A DNA stretch of 38,127 nt from a virus, in IMG/VR virus record IMGVR_UViG_3300044615_001107, positions 1-38,127 of that record, one strand, 5' to 3'. Under the pieces are notes generated by a model. It was not told where the DNA came from, ran no database searches, and saw only the letters and a program-made list of their open reading frames with translations. Numbering within the stretch: position 1 is the stretch's first letter; each line of letters begins with the position of its first letter. A program made the translations under genes and the position numbers. This document shows positions 1-5,702 of this stretch, piece by piece.

Positions 1-127
1 CATTCGCATTATAAGAAGCACCGGTTTGGGGGTAAAACTCGAAACTCTGTCGAATCACCTCCTCTAGTTCTGGGTAAGTCCTACGGAAGAGCATCCCAAC
101 CCAGTGCTGCTTATAAACCGAAACATC
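1..127. repeat. Terminal direct repeat, left copy (assembly overlap)
   Basis: These 127 bases are identical to 38001-38127. The terminase large-subunit frame runs through both copies and continues sensibly from base 157 downward into 38094. The repeat therefore marks where a circular map was cut, not a duplicated function. The length of 127 is a common k-mer overlap of short-read assemblers, which is an inference. The unique genome length is 38,000 bases. Confidence 0.95.
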
Positions 128-1444
128 GCTTACAAAATCCCCTAAAAGAGCGGCCGTGTTGTGCGTTGGGATAAAACTCCTTGTCACCAAAAACGTATGA
201 CTTGGAGAATCCACCGTTAAACATTGCGTCCAAACCGGATCTATCGGCTCAATATTTGTGATGTAATGCCATTTTTGAGTCTCCCTTAAAACTTTAGGCA
301 ATCTTTGACTTTTTCTAAATAGCCTAAAAACAGGTAGGGCAGTAGTCGCTTTTACAATCCAAGCTAGTTTCCCCTCTACAGGCCCATTCTTCCCGTTCGT
401 ACAAATTGGTTTTTTTGACGTGATAAATGGCTTCACCCCTAAACTGGCCAATAACTCAAAAACTCCTCTTGATAACCCTTCATTCGTATTGCAAAACTCA
501 ATTTGCCCATCCGACATACAACTGCCGTCAGTATCAAACAACCCCTGCAATAATTCTAACCGTTGTTGTGGCGATGAATGAAGATATTCTTCAGGGATAT
601 GCTTTAAATCAGTAACCCCAAGTTCTTTAAGTTCAGTAATAAAAGGGCGGTCTCGTTCAATTTTATAAGTTATATCATCATAGGTAGCCCGTTCGACGCT
701 GTATCCACAAGAAAAAAGTTCTTTTGTTAATTCCTGAGAGTCTTCCTTCCCAATGGTAATTCGACCACTATCTCGACTCCCATCACCTAACCAAACCCCT
801 AACACGTAGGGAGGAATCGGCAAATCTCTTTCCGGCTGGTCAACGGTTCCAGCTAACTTAATTGCATGATTTACTTCTCGCCCGTTTTGAACTTTTAACG
901 TCTCAAAAAGCTCCTGGGTATCCCGCATTGTCCCAGTATTCGGCTCTTTGTACTGGTATTCTCGCGCCTTATTTAGCTCGGTAACCTTTTTTTGGCTCCC
1001 CGCATTTTTAGGGTCACTTTTAGCCCGGGAAGGACGGTTTTCTCTTCGCTTTGCACGGTATTCATCAGTGCACTTATGATTAGATACTCGTTCAGCTTTT
1101 GAATAGGTAATCCAGCGATGCACATCGTCGGCGACAATTTGCTGGCCATTGTCAAACGTCAATAAATAGCACTGCCTTAAAGTCGGCTCGCTCTTAAAAG
1201 TAACGGTCGTGGGCTTGCCATCAGCATCAAAAATCACATCTCCAACTTTGAGATCGCCAACGGTAGACCACCCGTAAGTAGTTAAAACCTCTGTAGAAAG
1301 TTTCAGCCCTTTACCACCACCTCTCGCTCCGCCAAACAGTATCTCAGGAACACTCTTGTATTTAAGCAAGTCCTCTTGAGGGCCCTTCTGAGGGAACCAT
1401 ACAAGTTTAGAGGCCCGCCTTAATATCTCGTCGCTTCCGTCCAT
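1..1444 (-). CDS. terL: Terminase large subunit, N-terminal part (gene continues at 38000 across the circular join)
   Basis: This is the ATPase end of the DNA-packaging motor. Reading leftward from ATG 1444, the first 45 residues end in the Walker A sequence GGARGGGK (residues 38-45). The frame then enters a 384-residue intein (bases 1309-158) and resumes with TAALLGDF, restoring the P-loop GGARGGGK-T. It continues through base 1 into the right end of the window, giving a 989-residue precursor with a second intein near its C-terminus. Removing both inteins leaves 475 residues, a normal TerL length. The start is the first ATG after an in-frame TAG upstream; an in-frame GTG lies between them, and no strong ribosome-binding site precedes either. 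TerS lies upstream on the same strand. I translated the frame by hand and it is open throughout. Confidence 0.95.
   Translation of the reverse strand, partial: MDGSDEILRRASKLVWFPQKGPQEDLLKYKSVPEILFGGARGGGKGLKLSTEVLTTYGWSTVGDLKVGDVIFDADGKPTTVTFKSEPTLRQCYLLTFDNGQQIVADDVHRWITYSKAERVSNHKCTDEYRAKRRENRPSRAKSDPKNAGSQKKVTELNKAREYQYKEPNTGTMRDTQELFETLKVQNGREVNHAIKLAGTVDQPERDLPIPPYVLGVWLGDGSRDSGRITIGKEDSQELTKELFSCGYSVERATYDDITYKIERDRPFITELKELGVTDLKHIPEEYLHSSPQQRLELLQGLFDTDGSCMSDGQIEFCNTNEGLSRGVFELLASLGVKPFITSKKPICTNGKNGPVEGKLAWIVKATTALPVFRLFRKSQRLPKVLRETQKWHYITNIEPIDPVWTQCLTVDSPSHTFLVTRSFIPTHNTAALLGDFVSDVSVYKQHWVGMLFRRTYPELEEVIRQSFEFYPQTGASYNAN
158..1309 (-). other. Intein 1 of TerL: 384-residue class 3-type intein with LAGLIDADG endonuclease
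   Basis: This in-frame protein intron splices itself out of TerL and probably spreads by homing. It starts with Gly46 of the precursor (not Cys, Ser or Thr) and ends THN429, followed by Thr430 as the +1 residue. Splicing blocks are visible: an N-terminal LSTEVLT/GWSTVGDLKVGD region, block B with His109 and Trp111, block F with Cys408 (TQCLTVDSPSH), and block G with Thr427-His-Asn. Trp at B:12, Cys at F:4 and Thr at G:5, together with a non-nucleophilic first residue, are the signature of class 3 inteins. The centre holds two LAGLIDADG-type blocks, VLGVWLGDG (about 214-222) and LLQGLFDTDG (298-307), 82 residues apart, each with its acidic residue. The endonuclease therefore looks intact. The insertion point lies between Lys and Thr of the Walker A motif. 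Confidence 0.93.
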
Positions 1445-1599
1445 AGAGCCCCGTAAATGGCCTGTAGTGCAATGGTGATAGCGACAGGATAGCACAGGTA
1501 TCGGGTAGCGGCGCTAGTGCCTATCAGGAGGTAGAGGGGCTTTAGAAAGGGAGGTGGATGAGACTCTTCTTGGTTTAATGGGGGGTGGGGTCCCAGGGG

Positions 1600-1636
1600 G
1601 GGGGCAGTTGTTAAGGGATTCTTAAGGGCTGGAAAA
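1600..1636. repeat. Imperfect direct repeat, copy A
   Basis: It begins GGGGGCAGTTGTTAAGGGAT and matches copy B (1743-1779) at about 30 of 37 positions by eye, with no gaps. The shared core is GGGGGCAGTTGT, one variable base, then AAGGGAT, then CTT and TGGAAA. It lies just after the first G-tract in the TerS-TerL gap and may be a terminase recognition element. Confidence 0.55.
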
Positions 1637-1742
1637 AGAAGCCTTAAAGAGAGAGTAATCTTGCCGGATCTAGCTCTCCTTAAGGCTCTGAAGCGCGCAT
1701 CTCTTAGTTGAGATCCTCGTGTCGTCATGATAGCTGGATTGA

Positions 1743-1779
1743 GGGGGCAGTTGTCAAGGGATACTTGATAGGTGGAAAG
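1743..1779. repeat. Imperfect direct repeat, copy B
   Basis: This is the second copy of the repeat described at 1600-1636, starting GGGGGCAGTTGTCAAGGGAT. The two copies start 143 bases apart and both lie between the two G-tracts. Confidence 0.55.
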
Positions 1780-1979
1780 GGCTTTGGGAAAGAACAGCCT
1801 TGGGTAAATTTGCTTGGGGAGGATTGGTGGCTTACAACGCGCGTCTCCCCAGCGGGCTGGAAGTGCCTGCCGTTTTGCATCGGGGGGCGGAGGGTGGGGG
1901 GGGGTCGAATCGGCGCAAGTAGGCGAAAAAGCGGAAGAAAAGCACCTAGCGCATCGCGGAATCGGGTTCGGATTGGAAA

Positions 1980-2345
1980 CTATTGCGGCTCGGAGTCTGG
2001 CCGGATGTCGGCGATAGCTTGAAACAAGTCATCACTCGTCCTCAGTTTTCTCTGCTCATTTTCTGATGTCCGATAATAATTGCTATCGGACACTAGACTT
2101 GGGGAAGAGGATTCAATCCGTCGGCGCTCGGACTCTGCGCGTATCTCATCGAGAGTGATTGCTTCCGGAGCTACAGCGCATAACTGAATGTCAACGTGTC
2201 TGACTGTCTCTCTATCGCCGTATACCCATGAAAGGACCTCCTTCGCGGCCGCTACTTTATCGCGTGCTTTGCCATATTTGAGCACATCGCGGAGAGCATC
2301 AATTGCCTCGGGAACCAAGTGTTCCAGTCTCAGTCTAATTGTCAT
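1980..2345 (-). CDS. terS: Probable terminase small subunit
   Basis: The product has 121 residues. TerS normally forms a ring that recognises phage DNA and hands it to TerL. The first 45 residues are helical and basic (LVPEAIDALRDVLK...KARDKVAAAKEVLSW), which resembles the helical repeat in many small terminases, where residues after a helix-turn-helix read as AAKEILD-type sequence. The C-terminal half is polar and probably disordered. The position is right: same strand, directly upstream of TerL, first gene of the leftward late block. The ATG at 2345 follows AAGGACTCAACA, a fair Shine-Dalgarno. No diagnostic catalytic motif exists for this family, so the call rests on position and helix pattern. 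A small DNA-binding regulator is the main alternative. Confidence 0.6.
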   Translation of the reverse strand: MTIRLRLEHLVPEAIDALRDVLKYGKARDKVAAAKEVLSWVYGDRETVRHVDIQLCAVAPEAITLDEIRAESERRRIESSSPSLVSDSNYYRTSENEQRKLRTSDDLFQAIADIRPDSEPQ

Positions 2346-2758
2346 TGTTGAGTCCTTGGGTTTCGCAGTCCTACCATCCCACCTCTACATTAATAACCTC
2401 GATCTATACAACCACTCTCACTCACTCAACCTCGAGTTACTAACCTCACCTACCTACCGATCCACCTAATTACTTACCTCTATCGAACCTCTCTCTTACT
2501 CACCTACGATCTCGTATCTCTCGATCATCATCGTGCCGATGACTCCTCGATCTACTCGATCTATTACTCTCGTTTGATACAATCGCTGTACTTGTGTTAG
2601 CTCCCCCCTTCCCCCCTCAAGGTAGCTCGAATCAATACCCTGAAACAACATTTTTTTTCAGCTTCAATCTTGAGTCCTTTATTCAAGATTAACTTTTCAG
2701 TAGTGGTTTCGAGTGCTTAGGTTGTTTTCACTTTCCTGATAATTATTTGTGTTTATCC
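2346..2758. promoter_or_regulatory. Divergent intergenic region, pyrimidine-rich on + strand, with repeated CTCGATC motif
   Basis: This region separates the leftward late genes from the rightward early genes and holds no convincing gene. From about 2370 to 2580 the + strand is strongly pyrimidine-rich with few G, made of short CTC, CTAC and TCGAT units. CTCGATCTA occurs at 2398-2406 and twice in tandem at 2546-2563, and CTCGATC again at 2520-2526. The leftward transcript leader would therefore be purine-rich. The late promoter should lie here, but I could not pick a convincing one. The -35/-10-like pair TTGAGT and TATAGA on the minus strand has only 15 bases between. Confidence 0.5.
2666..2690. 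promoter_or_regulatory. Perfect 8-base inverted repeat (candidate operator)
   Basis: AATCTTGA (2666-2673) and TCAAGATT (2683-2690) are perfect inverted complements with a 9-base spacer. Neither strand shows a T-run after the second arm, so it is not an intrinsic terminator. It sits about 70 bases upstream of the early promoter. A regulator-binding site is the simplest reading. Confidence 0.45.
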
Positions 2759-2788
2759 TTGACATGGTCGAGGATATGGATATATCAT
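2759..2788 (+). promoter_or_regulatory. Early rightward promoter (sigma70-like)
   Basis: The -35 box TTGACA (2759-2764) is a perfect consensus. TATCAT (2783-2788) matches five of six bases of the -10 box, with an 18-base spacer. It lies 54 bases before the first early gene, and eleven closely spaced rightward genes follow. This is the best bacterial promoter I found in the window. Confidence 0.75.
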
Positions 2789-2794
2789 AGGCTT

Positions 2795-2813
2795 ATCAAC
2801 TGAAACGGTTGAT
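2795..2813 (+). promoter_or_regulatory. Dyad at the predicted early transcription start
   Basis: ATCAAC (2795-2800) and GTTGAT (2808-2813) form a perfect 6-base inverted repeat around TGAAACG, seven bases after the -10 box. As DNA it could be a repressor operator at the start point. As RNA it would be a 5-prime-terminal hairpin, like the hairpins before the next six genes. The sequence alone does not decide. Confidence 0.5.
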
Positions 2814-2841
2814 GCGATAACAACTAAACGAGGGGCACACA

Positions 2842-3033
2842 ATGGACTCATTTCTCGACAAGTTAGATGCGATTGTTTTCACCGGCATTGTCTGTTTCAT
2901 CACGTTCGGAGGTCTGTTTTTTGCGGGGCAGGTCCAGCAATCACACCGCGATACGGCTCATCAAGCGGCACAATCTAACGCTAAGGCAGAGACGGTTAGA
3001 CAGACTTTACAAGCTATCGTTGACTCTAAGTAA
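2842..3033 (+). CDS. Small single-pass membrane protein, first early gene
   Basis: The product has 63 residues. Residues about 10-30 (AIVFTGIVCFITFGGLFFAG) form one hydrophobic segment, followed by a charged helical tail rich in Gln, His and Ala. The family is not recognised. The start follows GAGGGGCACACA, a good ribosome-binding site that resembles those of the genes after it. As the first gene behind a strong promoter it is probably made immediately after infection. A role at the host membrane is possible but only inferred. Confidence 0.7.
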   Translation: MDSFLDKLDAIVFTGIVCFITFGGLFFAGQVQQSHRDTAHQAAQSNAKAETVRQTLQAIVDSK

Positions 3034-3051
3034 CTCGTAGTGTTCCCGAGC

Positions 3052-3088
3052 CTCCCCATTGCTGTGGGGAGTATCGGTAATATTACCG
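3052..3088 (+). promoter_or_regulatory. Leader element 1: hairpin plus 14-base palindrome
   Basis: CTCCCCA (3052-3058), loop TTGCTG and TGGGGAG (3065-3071) form a 7-base stem. CGGTAATATTACCG (3075-3088) follows as a perfect palindrome. The next gene starts 27 bases later behind AAAGGAACACA. The same pair of structures recurs at 3738-3774 and 4124-4162. Confidence 0.75.
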
Positions 3089-3114
3089 GATTAACAACCA
3101 AACAAAGGAACACA

Positions 3115-3720
3115 ATGAATACTGATTACAATATGCAATGGATACAATCGGCCGTAGGCAACCCCAAGGTTAGCGGGAAGAATAGGGAAGAGATCTATTA
3201 CCCATACCGGACGGGTACCGATCTAGTTGGACTAAACGGGTATGCAATGCACTTAATACGCGAACTTCCGAACGTGGAACAACCCCATCGAATTGGAACT
3301 ATTGAAGATTGGGGAACGTACCCGAATTATGAGATCCTGATAAGAGACAATAGCAATCATATCGGCGAGATCGAATCGACTCTTGAATTGCGAGAAGCCT
3401 TGAAACATGGATCCAAACTAATCGAGTACGCTCGATTGCTACGGCTGTCGAACGGTAACTTTTTAGCTAGTGAACCTAACTGCGATATCGACCTGCGGAT
3501 TCGATTCGATGGAGAATTACACGAGACTCTAGGCGATGGAACGTATATCCATCTAGGTCGATTGTTATCAGCGATAACGTTCGGTGCGAAAGACCATCGG
3601 CGAACGTGGCAATTACATACAAGCGTTGCAGGCGGTCGATATCCAAATGTTTTGCAGCTATCATCGCACAATCTAACGGCCGTGCTAGTGACATCACGAC
3701 GGCCGAGCCACGATAACTAG
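3115..3720 (+). CDS. Unknown early protein, possibly clamp-like
   Basis: The product has 201 residues and is soluble, with no membrane segment. The ATG at 3115 is chosen over upstream alternatives because it sits behind AAAGGAACACA, matching the other genes of this block. The last 60 residues alternate strand-like and helical stretches (YIHLGRLLSAITFG, then VLQLSSHNLTAVLVTS). That loosely recalls the C-terminal domain of sliding clamps, but this is a weak pattern match. Otherwise the protein is unrecognised. It is the largest product of the early block. Confidence 0.75.
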   Translation: MNTDYNMQWIQSAVGNPKVSGKNREEIYYPYRTGTDLVGLNGYAMHLIRELPNVEQPHRIGTIEDWGTYPNYEILIRDNSNHIGEIESTLELREALKHGSKLIEYARLLRLSNGNFLASEPNCDIDLRIRFDGELHETLGDGTYIHLGRLLSAITFGAKDHRRTWQLHTSVAGGRYPNVLQLSSHNLTAVLVTSRRPSHDN

Positions 3721-3737
3721 TCCAGTATCCCCGACAC

Positions 3738-3774
3738 CTCCGCATCACGGTGGGGAGTCTCGGTATCATTACCG
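3738..3774 (+). promoter_or_regulatory. Leader element 2
   Basis: CTCC (3738-3741) pairs with GGAG (3754-3757), and CGGTATCATTACCG (3761-3774) has arms CGGTA/TACCG. It is a diverged copy of the element at 3052-3088 and precedes the ribosome-binding site CAGGAGACACACA of the next gene. Confidence 0.65.
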
Positions 3775-3802
3775 GATTAAACAACCAAACAGGAGACACA
3801 CA

Positions 3803-4111
3803 ATGTATATCAACATCCACTTTGATAACCTCGAGGCGCCAGAGTTTTTCAACAGCGTGTACAAAGGACCCAAAAAGCTATTAGGCATTCGCTGGAATAA
3901 CTTCCTCGTTCAATTCCCTTCACGGAAATCGGCGATAACAGCCGCTACCCAATACAAACATTACGTTACCGATAAAGGGTATCGCTCCGTTCCGCTTATC
4001 TATAACGAATCGGTCTATGCTGGCATCGGTAACAATAGCATAAAAAAAGAAGCTGACTTACAGACAGCACGGCAATGGGTTGATTTCTACTGGCAAGTTC
4101 CTTCTGAGTAG
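3803..4111 (+). CDS. Unknown small early protein
   Basis: The product has 102 residues with mixed alpha/beta character: IHFDNLEAPEFFNSV..., a conserved-looking WNNFLVQFPSRKSAITAATQYKHYV stretch in the middle, and a C-terminal helix. There are no membrane segments or known motifs. It starts behind CAGGAGACACACA. The product is not recognised. It lies between two copies of the type I leader element, so it is probably expressed as an individually controlled cistron of the early operon. Confidence 0.75.
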   Translation: MYINIHFDNLEAPEFFNSVYKGPKKLLGIRWNNFLVQFPSRKSAITAATQYKHYVTDKGYRSVPLIYNESVYAGIGNNSIKKEADLQTARQWVDFYWQVPSE

Positions 4112-4123
4112 TATTCCCAACAT

Positions 4124-4162
4124 CTCCCCGCATCGTGGTGCGGAGTATCGGTAACATTACCG
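4124..4162 (+). promoter_or_regulatory. Leader element 3
   Basis: CTCC...CCGCA (4124-4132) can pair with TGCGGAG (4139-4145). CGGTAACATTACCG (4149-4162) is a palindrome apart from its two central bases. The sequence differs from elements 1 and 2 but the folding is kept, with CCGCA/TGCGG replacing CCCCA/TGGGG. Such compensating change argues for RNA structure. The next ATG is at 4190. Confidence 0.7.
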
Positions 4163-4189
4163 GCAACACAATTAAAAAGGACACACAAA

Positions 4190-4447
4190 ATGAAAACAGC
4201 TGAGCAAATTATAAGCGAATTGGATTACTACGCTGAACAGGAGTCGAGTGAGTCAAATATTTTTGGCGCGTTCAAAAACGGATTAGGGCAATTTTGGCCG
4301 GTTGAGTACTCGAAAAACTACAAAGGGGAATGGTGCAGATCGGTTATTCGAGATCGAGATCCTTTAAAGACGACAATGGGCGTACAAAAATATATTCGAA
4401 GTTATAAAGCCCGGTATCGGAAAGGGGAGGCGAATTCGACAAATTAA
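4190..4447 (+). CDS. Unknown small early protein
   Basis: The product has 85 residues. The N-terminal helix (AEQIISELDYYAEQE) is acidic and the C-terminal 30 residues are strongly basic (YIRSYKARYRKGE). It contains several Trp and Tyr residues (GQFWPVEYSKNYKGEW). The family is not recognised. The ribosome-binding site is AAAAAGGACACACAAA. Charge segregation of this kind occurs in phage proteins that bind host factors, but no function can be read from the sequence. Confidence 0.7.
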   Translation: MKTAEQIISELDYYAEQESSESNIFGAFKNGLGQFWPVEYSKNYKGEWCRSVIRDRDPLKTTMGVQKYIRSYKARYRKGEANSTN

Positions 4448-4453
4448 ACATTA

Positions 4454-4469
4454 GGGGGAGCAATCCCCC
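4454..4469 (+). promoter_or_regulatory. Leader element 4: GNRA-capped hairpin
   Basis: GGGGGA (4454-4459), loop GCAA and TCCCCC (4464-4469) form a perfect 6-base stem closed by a GNRA tetraloop. The ribosome-binding site AAAAAGGAG follows and the gene starts at 4489. Confidence 0.75.
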
Positions 4470-4488
4470 ACAAAAAGGAGAACACACA

Positions 4489-4749
4489 ATGCATTACACA
4501 ATAAAAAGTAACAAATTAAAGCGACAGATAACATTCTCTCGACCAGGTACCGAAGGTATCTATGTCAATTTGAATGGTAAAAGTGGGTACCTTGGGAATC
4601 AAATTTGTAGAGGTGGCGAACTGATGGGCTCCACTATTAGCATCAGTGGGGACGATGACGATCTTAAGGTCCAAGAGCAATTTGAACGGATATGTAAGAG
4701 CTGGTGGAAACAATATTGTGCGCGGTTTGATGCGGATTACTTGCCTTAA
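4489..4749 (+). CDS. Unknown small early protein
   Basis: The product has 86 residues and looks mainly beta in the first half (YTIKSNKLKRQITFSRP...GIYVNLNGKSGYLGNQICRGGELMGSTISISGDDDD). A C-terminal helix contains WWKQYCARF. The family is not recognised. It is preceded by the GNRA hairpin and AAAAAGGAGAACACACA, and followed by another G-rich hairpin. Confidence 0.7.
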   Translation: MHYTIKSNKLKRQITFSRPGTEGIYVNLNGKSGYLGNQICRGGELMGSTISISGDDDDLKVQEQFERICKSWWKQYCARFDADYLP

Positions 4750-4760
4750 GACTAACTAAC

Positions 4761-4774
4761 GGGGGGCATCCCCC
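4761..4774 (+). promoter_or_regulatory. Leader element 5: short G/C hairpin
   Basis: GGGGG (4761-4765), loop GCAT and CCCCC (4770-4774) form a 5-base stem. AAAAAAGGACACACA follows and the gene starts at 4791. Same layout as elements 4 and 6. Confidence 0.7.
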
Positions 4775-4790
4775 TAAAAAAGGACACACA

Positions 4791-5000
4791 ATGAACAACG
4801 CACAACCCTACGATCTTGACAATCCCCCACGCCGTAGGCTTAGCGATTCCGATACTAGCTTAGAGGCTAGGGCTACCCGCTGGAACGAATACAACGCCTT
4901 GCGATTCTTACCATTTTACAGCGAGGGGCAATGGAAGCGGCTTGAACGGTTAAAAACCTTACGGGTACGCGATAATCGAGTAGCTTTTAAAGAGAAATAA
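4791..5000 (+). CDS. Unknown small early protein, Arg-rich
   Basis: The product has 69 residues, is basic and helical in its second half (NALRFLPFYSEGQWKRLERLKTLRVRDNRVAFKEK), and starts with a polar Pro/Asp/Arg-rich segment. There is no membrane segment. The family is not recognised. The high Arg content could mean nucleic-acid binding, which is inference. It starts behind AAAAAAGGACACACA. Confidence 0.65.
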   Translation: MNNAQPYDLDNPPRRRLSDSDTSLEARATRWNEYNALRFLPFYSEGQWKRLERLKTLRVRDNRVAFKEK

Positions 5001-5008
5001 CACCAACG

Positions 5009-5024
5009 GGGGGAGTAATCCCCC
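5009..5024 (+). promoter_or_regulatory. Leader element 6: GNRA-capped hairpin
   Basis: GGGGGA (5009-5014), loop GTAA and TCCCCC (5019-5024) repeat the fold of element 4 with a different GNRA loop. AAAAATGGAGAACACACA follows and the gene starts at 5044. Confidence 0.75.
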
Positions 5025-5043
5025 TAAAAATGGAGAACACACA

Positions 5044-5439
5044 ATGCCAACAAAGGAACCCTACGATGTAGTTATGCGTCCAGCGATTCGAGAAGCCGTA
5101 CGCCGAGGCTCAGAGAAATTCCACGTTCCCGAGGCCGTTTTTATACTTCACGCCTTGGAATACTACTTAAAATTCCGGTGTTCTCAGCATCCCTTTACAG
5201 ACCGCATTGAATTTTTTGAGGGTAAACAGATAAGTGCGGCCAAGAATCGAGCGGAAAAAATGAGGGCAAAAATTCTAGGGTTACTAACCCCTAACCAGAA
5301 AAAAAATAAGAGAGAATCGGCACTAGAGCGGGCAAAAAAATGGCTAGAACAGAACGAAAACAATGAGGGACACAATGGGAATAAGGAAGGGAGCGAGCCT
5401 GCTGAGGATAGCGCAGAGACCGAAAGACCTAATGGATAG
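5044..5439 (+). CDS. Small early protein, possible ribbon-helix-helix-like DNA-binding protein
   Basis: The product has 131 residues. Residues 8-45 (VVMRPAIREAVRRGSEKFHVPEAVFILHALEYYLKFR) resemble the strand-helix-helix pattern of CopG/Arc-type repressors. The rest is a highly charged helix (NRAEKMRAKILGLL...) with an acidic Glu/Asn tail. The last 65 bases overlap the next gene in another frame, so the tail may vary freely. The fold assignment is tentative. The next gene has a similar layout, so the two may be distant paralogues. Confidence 0.65.
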   Translation: MPTKEPYDVVMRPAIREAVRRGSEKFHVPEAVFILHALEYYLKFRCSQHPFTDRIEFFEGKQISAAKNRAEKMRAKILGLLTPNQKKNKRESALERAKKWLEQNENNEGHNGNKEGSEPAEDSAETERPNG

Positions 5440-5683
5440 AGTCGAAAAAATGATGGTCGAAACTGGTATGACTCGGTTTCAGGTCATCGAACAGGCCATA
5501 TTCAGATACATCGAATCTGGTTGCCGCTCTTTGATGTATCGGTTGGAAGAGATCGAAGAGCGGAAAAAACTAGCGGAAGCGGTGAGATTGGAAACCCTTA
5601 GAAGACGTGCGAATCGGGAGGCTAACCCTGGCAGACGGGTAGGGAGACCAAAAAAACCGAGACCATTCAACGGGATAAGTTAA
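5375..5683 (+). CDS. Small basic protein, probable ribbon-helix-helix regulator
   Basis: The product has 102 residues. Residues 14-48 (AQRPKDLMDRVEKMMVETGMTRFQVIEQAIFRYIE) fit the CopG/Arc ribbon-helix-helix pattern, in which a strand pairs in a dimer and the second helix follows a TRFQVIEQA-type turn. A basic helix follows, then an AT-hook-like GRRVGRPKKPRPF end (GRP core flanked by basic residues). The ATG at 5375 is preferred over ATG 5363 because GAGGGACACA precedes it. The gene overlaps its neighbour by 65 bases. It probably binds DNA, perhaps to regulate early transcription. Confidence 0.7.
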   Translation: MGIRKGASLLRIAQRPKDLMDRVEKMMVETGMTRFQVIEQAIFRYIESGCRSLMYRLEEIEERKKLAEAVRLETLRRRANREANPGRRVGRPKKPRPFNGIS

Positions 5684-5702
5684 AAAAAATAAAGGAGACA
5701 CA

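Larger units (their letters stand above)
1445..1979. other. Non-coding gap between TerS and TerL with G-tracts; candidate packaging-site region
   Basis: I see no convincing gene in these 535 bases. Two G-rich tracts lie on the + strand. One is at 1580-1604, with runs of 6, 4 and 9 G. The other is at 1882-1904, with runs of 6, 2, 3 and 9 G. Both could form G-quadruplexes. A degenerate direct repeat of about 37 bases (1600-1636 and 1743-1779) lies between them. In headful and cos phages the packaging start site often lies in or next to the terminase small-subunit gene, so a pac or cos role is plausible but unproven. The overlapping ORFs on both strands here have skewed composition caused by the G runs and match no family I recognise. 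Confidence 0.45.

Noticed and set aside
1-127. Genuine terminal redundancy like the direct repeats of T7-type phages
   Set aside because: The repeat lies within the TerL coding frame, which reads through the join, and its length equals a common assembler overlap. Coverage data would be needed to revive it.
973-1155. 60-codon minus-strand ORF
   Set aside because: It is an out-of-frame shadow within intein 1 of TerL.
1420-1728. 102-codon minus-strand ORF between TerS and TerL
   Set aside because: It runs across the G-tract and repeats, overlaps the TerL start, has proline runs caused by the G-tract and no recognisable motif or good ribosome-binding site.
1708-2022. Plus-strand ORFs in the TerS-TerL gap
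   Set aside because: They are antisense to TerS at their end, rich in Gly and Arg because of the G runs, and against the direction of the operon.
2666-2690. Terminator for either strand
   Set aside because: No T-run follows the second arm in either direction; the T-run at 2651 lies on the wrong side.
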